Shown piece after piece: positions 39,782-47,430 of a DNA stretch of 64,000 bases. The notes under the pieces are model-generated. The model was not told where the DNA came from and did no database searches. It was given only the letters and a program-made list of their open reading frames with translations. The DNA lies in assembly GCA_017535725.1 (NCBI GenBank), contig JAFXTO010000025.1, positions 62,001 to 126,000 on the forward strand, read 5' to 3'. Source of the stretch: Bacteroidaceae bacterium (GTDB lineage: Bacteria > Bacteroidota > Bacteroidia > Bacteroidales > Bacteroidaceae). The position numbers and the translations under genes are program-made. The number at the start of each line of letters is the position of its first letter. The stretch's first letter is position 1.

Positions 39782-40111
39782 TTACGCGATTCTTAAAAGG
39801 TTTGCTTTTTTGAAGCACCGCCATTCTTGTTTCTCTGTATCGAAATAGGTCTGTACGGTATCGTTCTTTCTGCGATTGTCACCGCCTACCAGAGCAGGCA
39901 CTAAATCGCTTTTCAATGTGCCGTAGGCTTCACGGATTGAACCATCGACCTTTTGAAAGTAGAACTTTACGATGCGCAGGGTCATCGCCATTTTTACCTT
40001 GATATTCAGCCAAGCGATTTTCAATGCCTCGCTCATGCTGTAACCGTTCTTGCGAACAAACTGCCATGCTAACGTCATTACGTTGTGCAGCTTCTCTCTT
40101 TTGTCTTTCAT
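39782..40111 (-). CDS. SH3-like fold protein of Bacteroidales phages
   Basis: 109 residues: a helical N-terminus with 'GYSMSEALKIAWLNIKVKMAM', then 'RIVKFYFQKVDGSIREAYGTL' and 'QEWRCFKKANLLRI'. The second half matches the small SH3-barrel proteins often encoded in Bacteroidales phages and plasmids (pattern 'FxKxDGxxREAxGT'). It is the first gene of the leftward early operon, so likely made at once after induction. Confidence 0.65.
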   Translation of the reverse strand: MKDKREKLHNVMTLAWQFVRKNGYSMSEALKIAWLNIKVKMAMTLRIVKFYFQKVDGSIREAYGTLKSDLVPALVGGDNRRKNDTVQTYFDTEKQEWRCFKKANLLRIA

Positions 40112-40174
40112 ACCTTATTCTATTAAATGTTCTTAAAATGTTTACTTATATTTGCTTTTGTACTTTATTATATG

Positions 40175-40190
40175 TACTTTTGCAAAAGTA
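40175..40190. promoter_or_regulatory. Perfect palindrome with divergent -7 boxes, probable operator
   Basis: TACTTTTG followed by its exact reverse complement CAAAAGTA. Each half is a TAnnTTTG box, so the site could start transcription both ways, and a bound dimer would block both. It lies between the early operon start (40111) and the repressor-like gene (40306). Confidence 0.6.
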
Positions 40191-40208
40191 TAACGCTTAA
40201 TTCGAGGG

Positions 40209-40216
40209 CAAAGGTA
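40209..40216 (-). promoter_or_regulatory. Early leftward promoter -7 box
   Basis: TACCTTTG on the minus strand, 98 bases before the first early ATG (40111). No good -33 TTTG is seen at the expected spacing. Confidence 0.5.
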
Positions 40217-40305
40217 AGAACTATTTTTCTTATAACAATAACTTTCGCCCAAAAATGTTATTATATTAAGAACTTTTAACAGATTTGATAAGAATAAGTA
40301 AGAAT

Positions 40306-40701
40306 GTGAATAAGAAAGAACGTATAAACGCTGCGTTTGGCTATCTGCGCGAAAACGGGATAGTACGCACACAAAAAGAGCTGGCCGACAAAATCGGCTC
40401 TACCTCCCCAAATGTATCAAGTGCATTGAAGGGTGTAGAGAGCGTTTTGACAGACAGCTTCCTAAGAAGATTCTATGCTGCGTTCAGCACATCGTTTAAC
40501 GAAGAGTGGATAATGGAAGGGGTGGGCGATATGCTCAAATCTCAGCCTCGAACGGAACAGGATGAGATTAGCCGTATGTTATCACTGCTGGAATCTGCGC
40601 AAGAAACAATAAGGAAGCGTGATGAGCAAATCGACCGCCTTCTAACTCTTCTTGAAAAAGAAACGGAACGCACGGAAACAATCGTCCGTCGTGCCGTATA
40701 A
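40306..40701 (+). CDS. XRE-family repressor-like protein
   Basis: A 131-residue protein from GTG 40306 (a TTG at 40285 is also in frame). The N-terminal HTH 'GIVRTQKELADKIGSTSPNVSSALKG' is followed by 'FLRRFYAAFSTSFNEEWIMEGVGDML' and a C-terminal coiled coil 'LLESAQETIRKRDEQIDRLLTLLE'. This is the layout of Bacteroidales phage C1-like repressors without a peptidase domain, so induction may be by anti-repressor. It is divergent from the early operon with the palindrome between them, as expected for the lysogeny switch. Confidence 0.75.
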   Translation: MNKKERINAAFGYLRENGIVRTQKELADKIGSTSPNVSSALKGVESVLTDSFLRRFYAAFSTSFNEEWIMEGVGDMLKSQPRTEQDEISRMLSLLESAQETIRKRDEQIDRLLTLLEKETERTETIVRRAV

Positions 40702-40717
40702 TCAAACTGGAATACGC

Positions 40718-41434
40718 ATGAAAAAGGTACTTCTTTGCATTGTGGTGGTTCTTGCCTCCTGCGGCGGCGCAACAAACAATGCAGCTAAGGACGCTGAACA
40801 TAAAGCCTATTTAGACAGCCTCCGAAGGGATAGCATATCGAAGGTGCAGGCTATTGAAGATACATTAGCTCTTATCGCTTGGGGTGACACCCGTTTCGGT
40901 ATGTCAAAACAGGAGGTGATGGAGTCAAGGGCTTTTGGAGGCGGTCAAAAGGAGACCGTCTCTGAGAGCGGATGGGATTCCTTTAGGATGAACAGCGAAA
41001 AGAGATTTGAGTTTGAACGACAGAACGGGTTAAGGGAGTTGATGTATATTACCGCCCATTTTGAGGAAAACGAACTCTTCAAGGTTTCGCTCGAATCGCT
41101 TGAGAGAAACGCATCATATCTTGATGACATGATACACGACTGCAATGTTTTAATTGACAGATTGACGAAACGATACGGCGAGCCATATAAAAGGATGGAA
41201 GATGTGTCTATAATCGACATCGGCGAAAACCCAACATTGCACATTGCCAGTTTTTCAATAGGTAGAAAGAGTATTTTAGTCACACTCCTTAGAAAAGAAC
41301 ATACATATAAATACGAAGTCAACATCGCAAATTTCTCCTTCCCGAAGAAAAAACATAAACCAACAAAGGAAGAGATTGAAATAATGAAGCAAGAGGATGC
41401 TCTGCGAAACGAAGTAAGGGAAAATTCCTTCTGA
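40718..41434 (+). CDS. Phage-encoded lipoprotein
   Basis: A 238-residue protein from ATG 40718 with a lipoprotein signal: MKKVLLCIVVVLASCGG, lipobox LASC, so Cys becomes the lipidated first residue. The mature protein is charged and helical ('KAYLDSLRRDSISKVQAIEDTL'), with a central 'DTRFGMSKQEVMES' domain. It lies between the repressor-like gene and the attachment site, where lysogenic-conversion genes are common. Superinfection exclusion is a fair guess. Base composition is more AT-rich than the host. Confidence 0.75.
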   Translation: MKKVLLCIVVVLASCGGATNNAAKDAEHKAYLDSLRRDSISKVQAIEDTLALIAWGDTRFGMSKQEVMESRAFGGGQKETVSESGWDSFRMNSEKRFEFERQNGLRELMYITAHFEENELFKVSLESLERNASYLDDMIHDCNVLIDRLTKRYGEPYKRMEDVSIIDIGENPTLHIASFSIGRKSILVTLLRKEHTYKYEVNIANFSFPKKKHKPTKEEIEIMKQEDALRNEVRENSF

Positions 41435-41520
41435 TTTCCGCACAATTTCCGCAAACCCCAAAACCCAGCAACCCCAAAACCCGCATAAATACTAACATCG
41501 CGCGCATTTTCACACCTCCG

Positions 41521-41566
41521 CTTCCGGTTCTGAAGGTCTTGGGTTTGAATCCCAACGGAGTCACCA
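41521..41566 (+). other. Right attachment site: 3' part of tRNA-Arg(CCG)
   Basis: This 46-base stretch reads as the last part of a tRNA: loop TTCCGGT with anticodon CCG, stem TCTGA, variable AGGTC, T arm TTGGG-TTTGAAT-CCCAA, acceptor CGGAGTC, A73 and CCA. The 5' side of the anticodon stem does not match (no TCAGA), so phage DNA replaces the 5' half. That is the expected outcome of integration into a tRNA gene. The intact tRNA should lie at the other end, left of the window. The rest of 41435-41734 holds no gene I can support. Confidence 0.75.
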
Positions 41567-41734
41567 ACACACAAAAACCTCCACACTCTGGGGTCATACG
41601 AAGGAAACTCCCCATTCTGGAGTAACACAAACGAAGAAAACTCCCCCCCCGGAGTATTGCGCGCGAGGAAAAGAAAGCCCCGCGCGCTTCGATTTCCACC
41701 ACTCTAATCCTCAATTATTTTTGAATACCGCCCT

Positions 41735-42265
41735 ATGACCCTGAACGACATCGCTGCCCACCGCCGCAGCATCCGCAAGTACAACGGACAACCCATCAGC
41801 CGCGAAGAGCTGGAGACACTTATCCGCTTCGCCCAGGAAGCTCCCAGTTGGAAGAACATGCAGACGTCCCGCTATCACATCGTCTGCTCGCTGGAGACCA
41901 TCGCCGCCGCACGCCAATGCCTCGGAGGCAGTAACCCCCAGAAGACTGAAAACACAGCAGCACTAATCGTAACCACCTTCAAGCACGACATCGTGGGGCA
42001 CACCAACGGCATACCCGACAACGAAGGGGGCAACGGATGGGGATGGTACGACCTGGGATTGCAGAACGCCTACCTGCTCCTGAAAGCCGCCGAAATGAAT
42101 CTGGACACCCTCGTCATCGGCATACGCCACGCCAACCAGCTCCGCGCCCTCCTGCAGATTCCGGAGGACGAGACCATAGGAGCCGTCATCGCCGTGGGAC
42201 ACCGTGTTGAGGACGCCAAGCGACCGCCCCGCAAGGAGCTGGACGACATCGCAAGATTCTACTAA
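41735..42265 (+). CDS. Nitroreductase family protein
   Basis: A 176-residue flavoenzyme: 'RRSIRKYNGQPISREELETLI' at the start, 'APSWKNMQTSRYHIV' for FMN binding, 'WGWYDLGLQNAYLLLKAAEMNL' and 'VIAVGH' near the end. These enzymes reduce quinones or nitro compounds with NAD(P)H. It is the first host gene after the prophage, and its tail faces the dehydrogenase gene. The substrate is unknown. Confidence 0.85.
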   Translation: MTLNDIAAHRRSIRKYNGQPISREELETLIRFAQEAPSWKNMQTSRYHIVCSLETIAAARQCLGGSNPQKTENTAALIVTTFKHDIVGHTNGIPDNEGGNGWGWYDLGLQNAYLLLKAAEMNLDTLVIGIRHANQLRALLQIPEDETIGAVIAVGHRVEDAKRPPRKELDDIARFY

Positions 42266-42315
42266 CTATGAGTAAGGAAGGTACTCGTTGAGCTGGCGAG
42301 AAGCCGTTGCGCCTG

Positions 42316-43272
42316 TTATTTCAGCAGCTTCGCGCTGAGCTTTTCGAGCATGTCTCGCGTCATGGCAGCAAGTCCGTAGTTCGGTCGCCAGCCCCATTCC
42401 TCGCGGGCAGCGCTATCGTCGAGGCTATCAGGCCAGCTCTCTGCGATAGCCTGCTTCAGGGGATTAACGTCGTAGACCATCTCAAAGTCAGGACAACGCT
42501 TGCGGATTTCAGCGTAGATTTTCTCCGGCGGGAAGCTCATGGCCGTGACGTTAAAGCCGTTGCGGTGGATGAGTTTGTCGGGGTTGGCCTCCATCAGTTC
42601 CATGGCTGCACGCAATCCATCGGGCATATACATCATGTCCATGCGGGTGCCCTCCTTGATGGGGCAGACGAATCGTTCACCTCGCACGGCGGCATAGAAG
42701 ATGTCTACGGCATAGTCCGTGGTGCCGCCACCGGGAGGGGTGACGTAACTGATGAGTCCGGGGAAGCGGACGCTGCGGGTGTCCACCCCGTATTTCAGGT
42801 AGTAGTAGTCAGAGAGCAGTTCCGTGGTGACCTTGCTGACACCATAAATAGTACGGGGTCGCTGGATGGTGTCCTGCGGAGTAAGCTCGTGCGGCGTGTT
42901 GGGACCGAAGGAACCGATACTGGAGGGTGTGAAGACCGCACAACCATTCTCGCGGGCCACTTCGAGCACGTTCCACAAACCATCGATGCCGATACGCCAC
43001 GCCAGCCGGGGTTTCTGCTCGGCCACCACACTCAGCAATGCGGCCAAGTTGTAGATGCAATCGATGTGGTATTGCTGGACGACCGATTGCAGCTGTTCGC
43101 CACTGGTGACGTCGGCGATGGCAGAGGGACCGCCCTCGGCCAACTCGCCCTTGGGCTCTGCACCAGGGATGTAGCCTGCGACTACGTGGTCGCCACCATA
43201 ACGTTTTCTCAATTCTGCAGTAAGCTCAGAGCCTATCTGCCCCGTGGATCCGATAACCAGGATATTCTTCAT
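42316..43272 (-). CDS. L-threonine 3-dehydrogenase, SDR type
   Basis: A 318-residue short-chain dehydrogenase: NAD motif 'GSTGQIG' 8-14, catalytic Tyr143 and Lys147 in 'YGVSK', and 'FTPSSIGSFGP'. It resembles the epimerase-like threonine dehydrogenases that oxidise threonine to 2-amino-3-ketobutyrate. The next step is catalysed by Kbl, encoded divergently at 43590. A TATCTTTG box lies at 43319. The long plus-strand frame opposite it is a shadow. Confidence 0.85.
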   Translation of the reverse strand: MKNILVIGSTGQIGSELTAELRKRYGGDHVVAGYIPGAEPKGELAEGGPSAIADVTSGEQLQSVVQQYHIDCIYNLAALLSVVAEQKPRLAWRIGIDGLWNVLEVARENGCAVFTPSSIGSFGPNTPHELTPQDTIQRPRTIYGVSKVTTELLSDYYYLKYGVDTRSVRFPGLISYVTPPGGGTTDYAVDIFYAAVRGERFVCPIKEGTRMDMMYMPDGLRAAMELMEANPDKLIHRNGFNVTAMSFPPEKIYAEIRKRCPDFEMVYDVNPLKQAIAESWPDSLDDSAAREEWGWRPNYGLAAMTRDMLEKLSAKLLK

Positions 43273-43318
43273 CGTAGATAGTTGTTAGTTTAAGATGATT
43301 TTTCTTTGTTTTCGGGTG

Positions 43319-43326
43319 CAAAGATA
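43319..43326 (-). promoter_or_regulatory. Promoter -7 box for threonine dehydrogenase
   Basis: TATCTTTG on the minus strand, 47 bases before the ATG at 43272. No -33 TTTG is obvious. Confidence 0.55.
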
Positions 43327-43432
43327 AGGAAAAGTTGGAAGTTTGAAGTAGGGAAGAAGGAACTTTTTCATCCAGAACGGGAAATAAATGATTTTTTCAC
43401 CTATTTGTTTACTTTCATGTTCAAAAATTCAT

Positions 43433-43440
43433 TATATTTG
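43433..43440 (+). promoter_or_regulatory. Promoter -7 box for kbl
   Basis: TATATTTG on the plus strand; a TTTG lies at 43404-43407, spacer 25. The transcript would have a leader of roughly 140 bases made of the repeats at 43481. Confidence 0.5.
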
Positions 43441-43480
43441 CACCGATTTTCAACGCAAGACCTTATAGACATTAACATAT

Positions 43481-43588
43481 TAACTTATAAACCCAGAAAC
43501 TTATAAACTCAAAAGCTCAAAACTTATCTACTCATAAACTTATAAACTCATAAACTCAAAATCTTATCAACTCAAAAACTCACTAACC
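43481..43588 (+). repeat. Degenerate ACTTATAAACTC repeats in the kbl leader
   Basis: About eight imperfect copies of a 10-17 base unit (aacttataaactca, actcataaactt, atcttatcaactca). They lie wholly between promoter and kbl ATG. They are A-rich and unstructured, probably an open leader helping initiation in a genome with weak Shine-Dalgarno use. Confidence 0.75.
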
Positions 43589-43589
43589 C

Positions 43590-44777
43590 ATGTACGGAAA
43601 AATGCAAGAACATCTTCAGCAGACGCTGAATGAGATTCGCGAGGCTGGCCTCTACAAGGAGGAACGCCTCATCCAGAGCCCCCAGGCCGCCGCTATCGAG
43701 GTGGCCGGCAAGGAAGTGCTGAATTTCTGCGCCAACAACTACCTTGGCCTGAGCAACCATCCGCGCCTCATCGAGGGTGCCAAGAAGATGATGGACCGCC
43801 GCGGCTACGGCATGTCCAGCGTGCGCTTCATCTGTGGTACTCAAGACATTCACAAGGAGTTGGAGGCAGCCATCAGCCGCTTCTTCCACACCGAAGACAC
43901 TATCCTCTATGCTGCCTGCTTCGATGCCAACGGTGGTGTCTTCGAGCCCCTGCTAACCGAGGAGGACGCCATCATCAGCGATGCCTTGAACCACGCCAGC
44001 ATCATCGACGGAGTGCGCCTCTGCAAAGCCAAGCGCTATCGCTACGCCAACGCCGATATGGAAGACCTGGAGCGCCAGCTGCAGGCCGCCCAGGAACAGC
44101 GCTTCCGCATCGTGGTCACCGACGGCGTGTTCTCCATGGACGGCAACGTCGCCCCGATGGACAAGATCTGTGACCTCGCCGAGAAGTACGATGCAATGGT
44201 GATGGTGGACGAGAGCCACTCAGCAGGTGTCGTCGGAAAGACCGGCCGCGGAGTAAGTGAATTCTACAACACCTACGGCCGCGTGGATATCTACACCGGC
44301 ACGCTGGGCAAGGCCTTCGGTGGCGCCATGGGCGGCTTCACCACGGGTCGCAAGGAAATCATCGACCTGTTGCGCCAGCGCTCACGCCCGTACCTCTTCT
44401 CCAACTCGTTGGCTCCTGGTATCATCGGTGCCTCGCTGGAAGTCTTCAAGATGCTGGACGAGTCGAACGAACTACACGACCGCCTGGTGGAGAACGTCAC
44501 CTACTTCCGCGACAAGATGATGGCCAGCGGCTTCGATATCAAGCCCACGCAGAGTGCCATCTGTGCCGTGATGCTCTACGATGCTCCCCTCAGCCAGCGC
44601 TTCGCCGCCCGCCTGCAGGACGAAGGAATCTATGTCACGGGCTTCTACTACCCCGTGGTGCCGAAGGGTCAGGCCCGCATCCGCGTGCAGATCTCCGCAG
44701 GCCACAACCGTGAACAGCTCGACAAGTGCATTGCCGCCTTCATCAAGGTGGGCAAGGAGCTCGGAGTGCTGAAATGA
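43590..44777 (+). CDS. kbl: Glycine C-acetyltransferase (2-amino-3-ketobutyrate CoA ligase)
   Basis: A 395-residue PLP enzyme of the alpha-oxoamine synthase family. PLP Lys241 lies in 'TGTLGKAFGG'; 'DGVFSMDGNVAPM' and 'VDESHSAGVVGKTGRG' are the usual cofactor-pocket stretches. It splits 2-amino-3-ketobutyrate with CoA to give glycine and acetyl-CoA. Length and sequence are typical, complete and undamaged. It is divergent from the dehydrogenase gene that makes its substrate. Confidence 0.95.
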   Translation: MYGKMQEHLQQTLNEIREAGLYKEERLIQSPQAAAIEVAGKEVLNFCANNYLGLSNHPRLIEGAKKMMDRRGYGMSSVRFICGTQDIHKELEAAISRFFHTEDTILYAACFDANGGVFEPLLTEEDAIISDALNHASIIDGVRLCKAKRYRYANADMEDLERQLQAAQEQRFRIVVTDGVFSMDGNVAPMDKICDLAEKYDAMVMVDESHSAGVVGKTGRGVSEFYNTYGRVDIYTGTLGKAFGGAMGGFTTGRKEIIDLLRQRSRPYLFSNSLAPGIIGASLEVFKMLDESNELHDRLVENVTYFRDKMMASGFDIKPTQSAICAVMLYDAPLSQRFAARLQDEGIYVTGFYYPVVPKGQARIRVQISAGHNREQLDKCIAAFIKVGKELGVLK

Positions 44778-44817
44778 TGGATGGAGAACTGCAACGCGTT
44801 GCAGCAATCGAAAGAAC

Positions 44818-44838
44818 AGGGGGGCTCATGGCCCCCCT
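44818..44838 (+). terminator. Terminator between kbl and murF-alr
   Basis: Stem AGGGGGGC / GCCCCCCT with loop TCATG, followed by TCTTCTTTCT. It ends kbl; read the other way it has an A/G-rich side and may also help end the convergent murF-alr transcript. Confidence 0.8.
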
Positions 44839-44877
44839 TCTTCTTTCTATATGGAATAATAGTCTACGTATGGAATA

Positions 44878-47391
44878 TTAGTCTACGTAGTAGATGCGTT
44901 TCACGCGGGGCGAGACACCAGTGAGGATTTCGTAGGGGATGGTGTCGATGATATCAGCCAGCACGGTGGGAGGAAGATCGGGACCGAAGATGACGGCGGT
45001 GTCACCCTCCTGGCAGGGGATGTCCGTAACGTCTATCATGCAGACATCCATACAGATGTTACCCACGTAAGGAGCCTTCTGCCCATTGACCAGGCAGTAG
45101 CCATTTCCGCGTCCGAGGTGGCGGTCGAGGCCATCGGCATAACCGATGGGCAAGGCGGCTATGCGGCTATCGCGGGTGAGATGCCCCTTTCGGCTGTAGC
45201 CCACCGTCTCATTTGCAGGCACCTCGTGAATCTGCAGGATGGTGGTCTTCAGCGTGGAGATGGGGACGAGGCGTCGGTTCCCGGCGGCTTCCCCATCGGG
45301 CTTATTCCCTCTGGGATCCACCCCATACAACCCCAGCCCCAGACGCACCATGTCGCAATGCCTTTCTGGGAAGTGCTCGATGCCCGCCGAGTTACAGATA
45401 TGACGCAAGATGTGGTTGGAGAAGGCGGCTTGCAGCTCGTCGGCAGCCCCACAGAAAAGTTCCCACTGCTGGCGCGAGAAGTTGTCGAAGTCATCGCTAT
45501 CCGAACCGACGAAGTGGCTGAATACGCTTCTGGGAATCAACGCCTTCTGCGACCGCAGCCGCTGGATGAGCTCCGATATCTCCCGCCTGGGGTCGAAGCC
45601 AAGCCGGTGCATACCCGTGTCCAACTTAATGTGGATGGGGAAGTTGGTAATACCCTCGCGCCGAGCTGTGTGTGAGAGGGCATCCAGCAGACGGAAGCTG
45701 TAGACCTCCGGCTCCAGGTGGTATTCAAAGAGCGTGTGGAATGAGGACATCTCAGGGTTCATCACCATGATATTCGCCGTAATGCCTGCCCGACGCAACT
45801 CCACACCCTCGTCGGCCACTGCCACGGCGAGGTAGTCCACACGGTGGTCTTGCAACGATCGAGCTATTTCCACGGCTCCGGCTCCGTAGGCCGATGCCTT
45901 GACCATGCAAATCATCTTTGTCTCCGGACGCATGAACGAACGGTAGTAGTTCAGGTTCTGAGCCACCGCCGAGAGGTTCACCTCGAGGATCGTCTCGTGA
46001 ACCTTCTGGACGAGGGCGTCCGTGATGCGGTCGAAGCGAGCCGAACGGGCTCCCTTGATGAGGACGATGCGGTCGCTGAGCGAGGCAAAGGCAGGCGAGG
46101 CGAGGAAAGCATCTACAGAAGGGAAAAGCAACATACGTACGGCCGTTTCCGGACCTTCTGGTCTCGCCTTCCCCAAAGCCGAAGGACTCTCCTCCCCCTT
46201 CGGGGTGGATTCAATAGTGGAACTGGGTGTTCCCGTTGAGTAACTTGGAAGGGGGCTATTCGCCATCCCCGCACTCACTTCCGGACCGATGCCTATAAAT
46301 TCATCGACGCCGTAACGCTCCACGAATTCCGCCACCTGCCCGTAGAGTTCCGTCAGGGTGAGACCCGACTGCTGAATATCCGAGAGGATGAGCGTGCGGC
46401 GGCGACCTGCTGCCTCCGGACGACGGCGCATAAAGTCCAGCGCTATCTCCAGCGAGCCGAGGTCGCTGTTGCAAGTGTCGGTGATGAGGGTGTTACCCGC
46501 CCTGCCTTCCTTGACTTCCAGACGCATGGCCACTGGCTCCAACCGTTTCACCCGCTCCCGGATAACCTCTTCAGGAAGACCTAAGTAGCGACAGACGCAA
46601 ATACAATGGATCGCGTCCTCCTGACTGGCGGCATCGAGGAAGGGCACCTCAAAATCTGCTTGATGCCAGCCAATGAGCGTTCCTTGGAAGCCACTCCTAC
46701 GGATGCAGTCGTTGATGATTTCGTCGTCGGCATTATAAATAAGTACGCGCGCGTTGTGGAACAGGCGCAGCTTTTCGCGGCACTTTTCCTCGCGGTCGGC
46801 AAAATTCTCGTCGTGAGCCGATCCGAGATGCGTCATGACTCCTATGGTGGGCTGGATGATGCTCTCCAGGGCATCCATCTCCCCCGACTCGCTGATACCT
46901 GCCTCGAAGATGCCCAGCTGAGTCTGTTCGGAGAGACGCCAGACGCTGAGCGGGACTCCTATCTGCGAGTTCCACGAACGCGGAGAGCGAGTGATATTGA
47001 AGTCGGGCGAGAGTAGCTGGTACAGCCACTCCTTGACGATGGTCTTGCCGTTGGAACCCGTGATGCCCACGACGGGGATGTTGAATTCCTCGCGATGGCG
47101 TTCAGCCAACCGCTGCATGGCTTTCAGCGGAGAGGGCACAATCAGGTAGTTGGCATCGGGCTCAGGCATCTCGGGTGCCTGGCTGACGACAAAGGCACGG
47201 ACGCCTCGGCGGTAGAGCTCTGGGATGTAGCGGTGCCCGTCGTTCTTCTGTGTACGGATGGCAAAGAACAGGGATTCCTCGGGGAAGGTGAGCGAACGGC
47301 TGTCGGTCAGCAGCCAGTCGATGCGTGTGTCGGCACTACCCACGCGGTGGGCACCTATGAGAGTAGCGATTGTTTCGATTGAGTAGGTCAT
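44878..47391 (-). CDS. murF-alr: Bifunctional MurF ligase / alanine racemase
   Basis: An 837-residue fusion known from Bacteroidetes. MurF half: ATP loop 'GSNGKT' 112-117, 'NSQIGVP' 141-147 and 'HLGSAHDENF' near 188-197; it adds D-Ala-D-Ala to UDP-MurNAc-tripeptide. Alr half: from about 465, PLP Lys498 in 'MVKASAYGAG', and 'LPIGYADGLDR' with 'GNICMDVCMIDVT' later. It makes D-Ala and uses it in the same protein. Residues 376-417, between the halves, are a low-complexity insert (PSYSTGTPSSTIESTPKGE...) from a GC-rich repeat. It is downstream of the GSCFA gene by 39 bases. The last codons sit in a 19-base tandem duplication. Confidence 0.95.
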   Translation of the reverse strand: MTYSIETIATLIGAHRVGSADTRIDWLLTDSRSLTFPEESLFFAIRTQKNDGHRYIPELYRRGVRAFVVSQAPEMPEPDANYLIVPSPLKAMQRLAERHREEFNIPVVGITGSNGKTIVKEWLYQLLSPDFNITRSPRSWNSQIGVPLSVWRLSEQTQLGIFEAGISESGEMDALESIIQPTIGVMTHLGSAHDENFADREEKCREKLRLFHNARVLIYNADDEIINDCIRRSGFQGTLIGWHQADFEVPFLDAASQEDAIHCICVCRYLGLPEEVIRERVKRLEPVAMRLEVKEGRAGNTLITDTCNSDLGSLEIALDFMRRRPEAAGRRRTLILSDIQQSGLTLTELYGQVAEFVERYGVDEFIGIGPEVSAGMANSPLPSYSTGTPSSTIESTPKGEESPSALGKARPEGPETAVRMLLFPSVDAFLASPAFASLSDRIVLIKGARSARFDRITDALVQKVHETILEVNLSAVAQNLNYYRSFMRPETKMICMVKASAYGAGAVEIARSLQDHRVDYLAVAVADEGVELRRAGITANIMVMNPEMSSFHTLFEYHLEPEVYSFRLLDALSHTARREGITNFPIHIKLDTGMHRLGFDPRREISELIQRLRSQKALIPRSVFSHFVGSDSDDFDNFSRQQWELFCGAADELQAAFSNHILRHICNSAGIEHFPERHCDMVRLGLGLYGVDPRGNKPDGEAAGNRRLVPISTLKTTILQIHEVPANETVGYSRKGHLTRDSRIAALPIGYADGLDRHLGRGNGYCLVNGQKAPYVGNICMDVCMIDVTDIPCQEGDTAVIFGPDLPPTVLADIIDTIPYEILTGVSPRVKRIYYVD
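46141..46266. repeat. In-frame GC-rich repeat insertion in murF-alr
   Basis: 126 bases encoding a Pro/Ser/Gly-rich linker, absent from what a minimal MurF needs. It contains tccccaaag and gactctcctccccc, the same pieces found in the receptor gene at 53011-53069, so it belongs to a dispersed family. Confidence 0.65.
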
Positions 47392-47430
47392 GGAGGATTT
47401 CCCCGACGGATGGACCGTCGGGCACAGGGA

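Noticed and set aside
1-41566. Integrase, holin, endolysin and reverse transcriptase
   Set aside because: Looked for and not found; no matching motifs in any sizeable frame. They are presumed to lie left of the window.
42307-43281. 324-codon plus-strand frame
   Set aside because: Antisense to threonine dehydrogenase, whose SDR motifs are intact; the plus frame has no domain.
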